From assembly GCA_012517475.1 (NCBI GenBank), contig JAAYUV010000053.1:1-64000 (forward strand): a stretch of DNA of 64,000 nt, in the 5' to 3' direction. Origin of the DNA: Peptococcaceae bacterium. Its GTDB lineage: Bacteria > Bacillota > Desulfitobacteriia > Desulfitobacteriales > Syntrophobotulaceae. Each line of letters starts with the position of its first letter. Positions within the stretch are counted from its first letter, which is position 1. Below the pieces are notes generated by a model. It did no database searches, was not told the origin of the DNA, and worked only from the letters and a program-made list of their open reading frames with translations. Position numbers and translations under genes: made by a program. Positions 63,716 through 64,000 of the stretch are shown here, piece by piece.

Positions 63716-64000
63716 ATGGTAAAACGAAAGAATATAAACCTCCTTTTTTTCATCAGCTTACTCTTTTTGTTATCCCTTAACGGGTGCAGCTTTCACCAAT
63801 CCGCTAATCCCGGCTCCGAAAGTAAAAAAACCGTGGAAAACGGTTCAAACGCCTCCCCGGCCTCCCCTGAAACAAAACAGGGTTATGTAGATATCACCGT
63901 TGCCGCCGCAGGTGATATTCTGATCCATAATACGCTGTATTATTCCGCCTATGATCCTGAAACGAAATCCTATGATTTTCGGGATCAGTTTAAATATGTC
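63716..64000 (+). CDS. CapA-family lipoprotein, cut by window end
   Basis: Only the first 95 codons are visible. Lipoprotein signal with lipobox SLNGC, a Ser/Asn/Pro linker, then VDITVAAAGDILIHNTLYYSAYDP, the start of a CapA (poly-gamma-glutamate synthesis-type, metallophosphatase-like) domain with its GD motif. Weak ribosome site (AAAGGCAAG). Likely membrane-attached and outward-facing. Confidence 0.8.
   Translation, partial: MVKRKNINLLFFISLLFLLSLNGCSFHQSANPGSESKKTVENGSNASPASPETKQGYVDITVAAAGDILIHNTLYYSAYDPETKSYDFRDQFKYV

Overview
The window comes from a low-to-medium GC Gram-positive bacterium, most likely a clostridial member of the Peptococcaceae/Desulfitobacteriaceae type. This is inferred from six surface proteins that each carry a triplet of cell-wall-binding type 2 (CWB2) repeats, an S-layer-like protein, strong AGGAGG-type ribosome sites, a CtsR box at clpP and an SdpR/SdpI pair. 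No rRNA, tRNA or CRISPR array was seen. Almost everything is a cell-envelope locus, and most genes are on the minus strand.

Positions 62-18084 (minus, visibly AT-rich) hold a glycan operon. Read in transcription order it has a TPR protein, an O-antigen-ligase/polymerase-like protein, rmlD-A-C-B for dTDP-rhamnose, a GT2 transferase, and a six-gene legionaminic-acid-type block (LegB, LegC, PtmE-like nucleotidyltransferase, NeuD/LegH, NeuB/LegI, NeuC/LegG). It ends with a GT-B-like protein, a methyltransferase-like protein, a B12-binding radical SAM protein and a GT-like gene whose 3' end runs into degenerate repeats. No CMP-sugar synthetase (LegF) lies in the window.

Positions 18226-33528 hold the surface proteins: an S-layer-like protein with a long structured leader, a lipoprotein, a subtilase with CWB2 repeats, and two paralogous CWB2-GH18 proteins on the plus strand. 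The two paralogs flank a small minus-strand island of vapB with an internally deleted vapC, a Uma2-family protein and a DUF4143 ATPase. A coiled-coil protein and the decayed end of another surface protein follow.

Positions 34050-50088 (minus) are a second glycan locus: an initiating sugar transferase, three GT4 transferases, a Wzx-type flippase, two ligase/polymerase-like proteins, a FlaA1/CapD-type dehydratase and a WbpA-B-E-D set that would make UDP-2,3-diacetamido-2,3-dideoxy-glucuronate. Then come a REP-associated tyrosine transposase (RAYT) with its own repeat array, two paralogous transglycosylase-CWB2 proteins, a small membrane operon with sdpR/sdpI, galU, clpP, hsp20, another sugar nucleotidyltransferase, a diacylglycerol glucosyltransferase-like protein and the start of a CapA-like lipoprotein.

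The most unusual signals are these. (1) A dispersed, modular family of structured repeats occurs in four operon gaps (33789-33978, 36008-36108, 43961-44021, 54910-55024), with compensatory base changes in stems and, in two copies, perfect 17-bp arms that differ completely between copies. (2) The RAYT gene carries a 22-bp repeat array on one side and an inverted copy on the other. (3) A vapC toxin appears to have lost its middle in frame while its antitoxin and operator remain. (4) The S-layer leader can form mutually exclusive hairpins. (5) CWB2 proteins and candidate genes for their wall-polymer ligand sit together, as in the C. difficile S-layer region.
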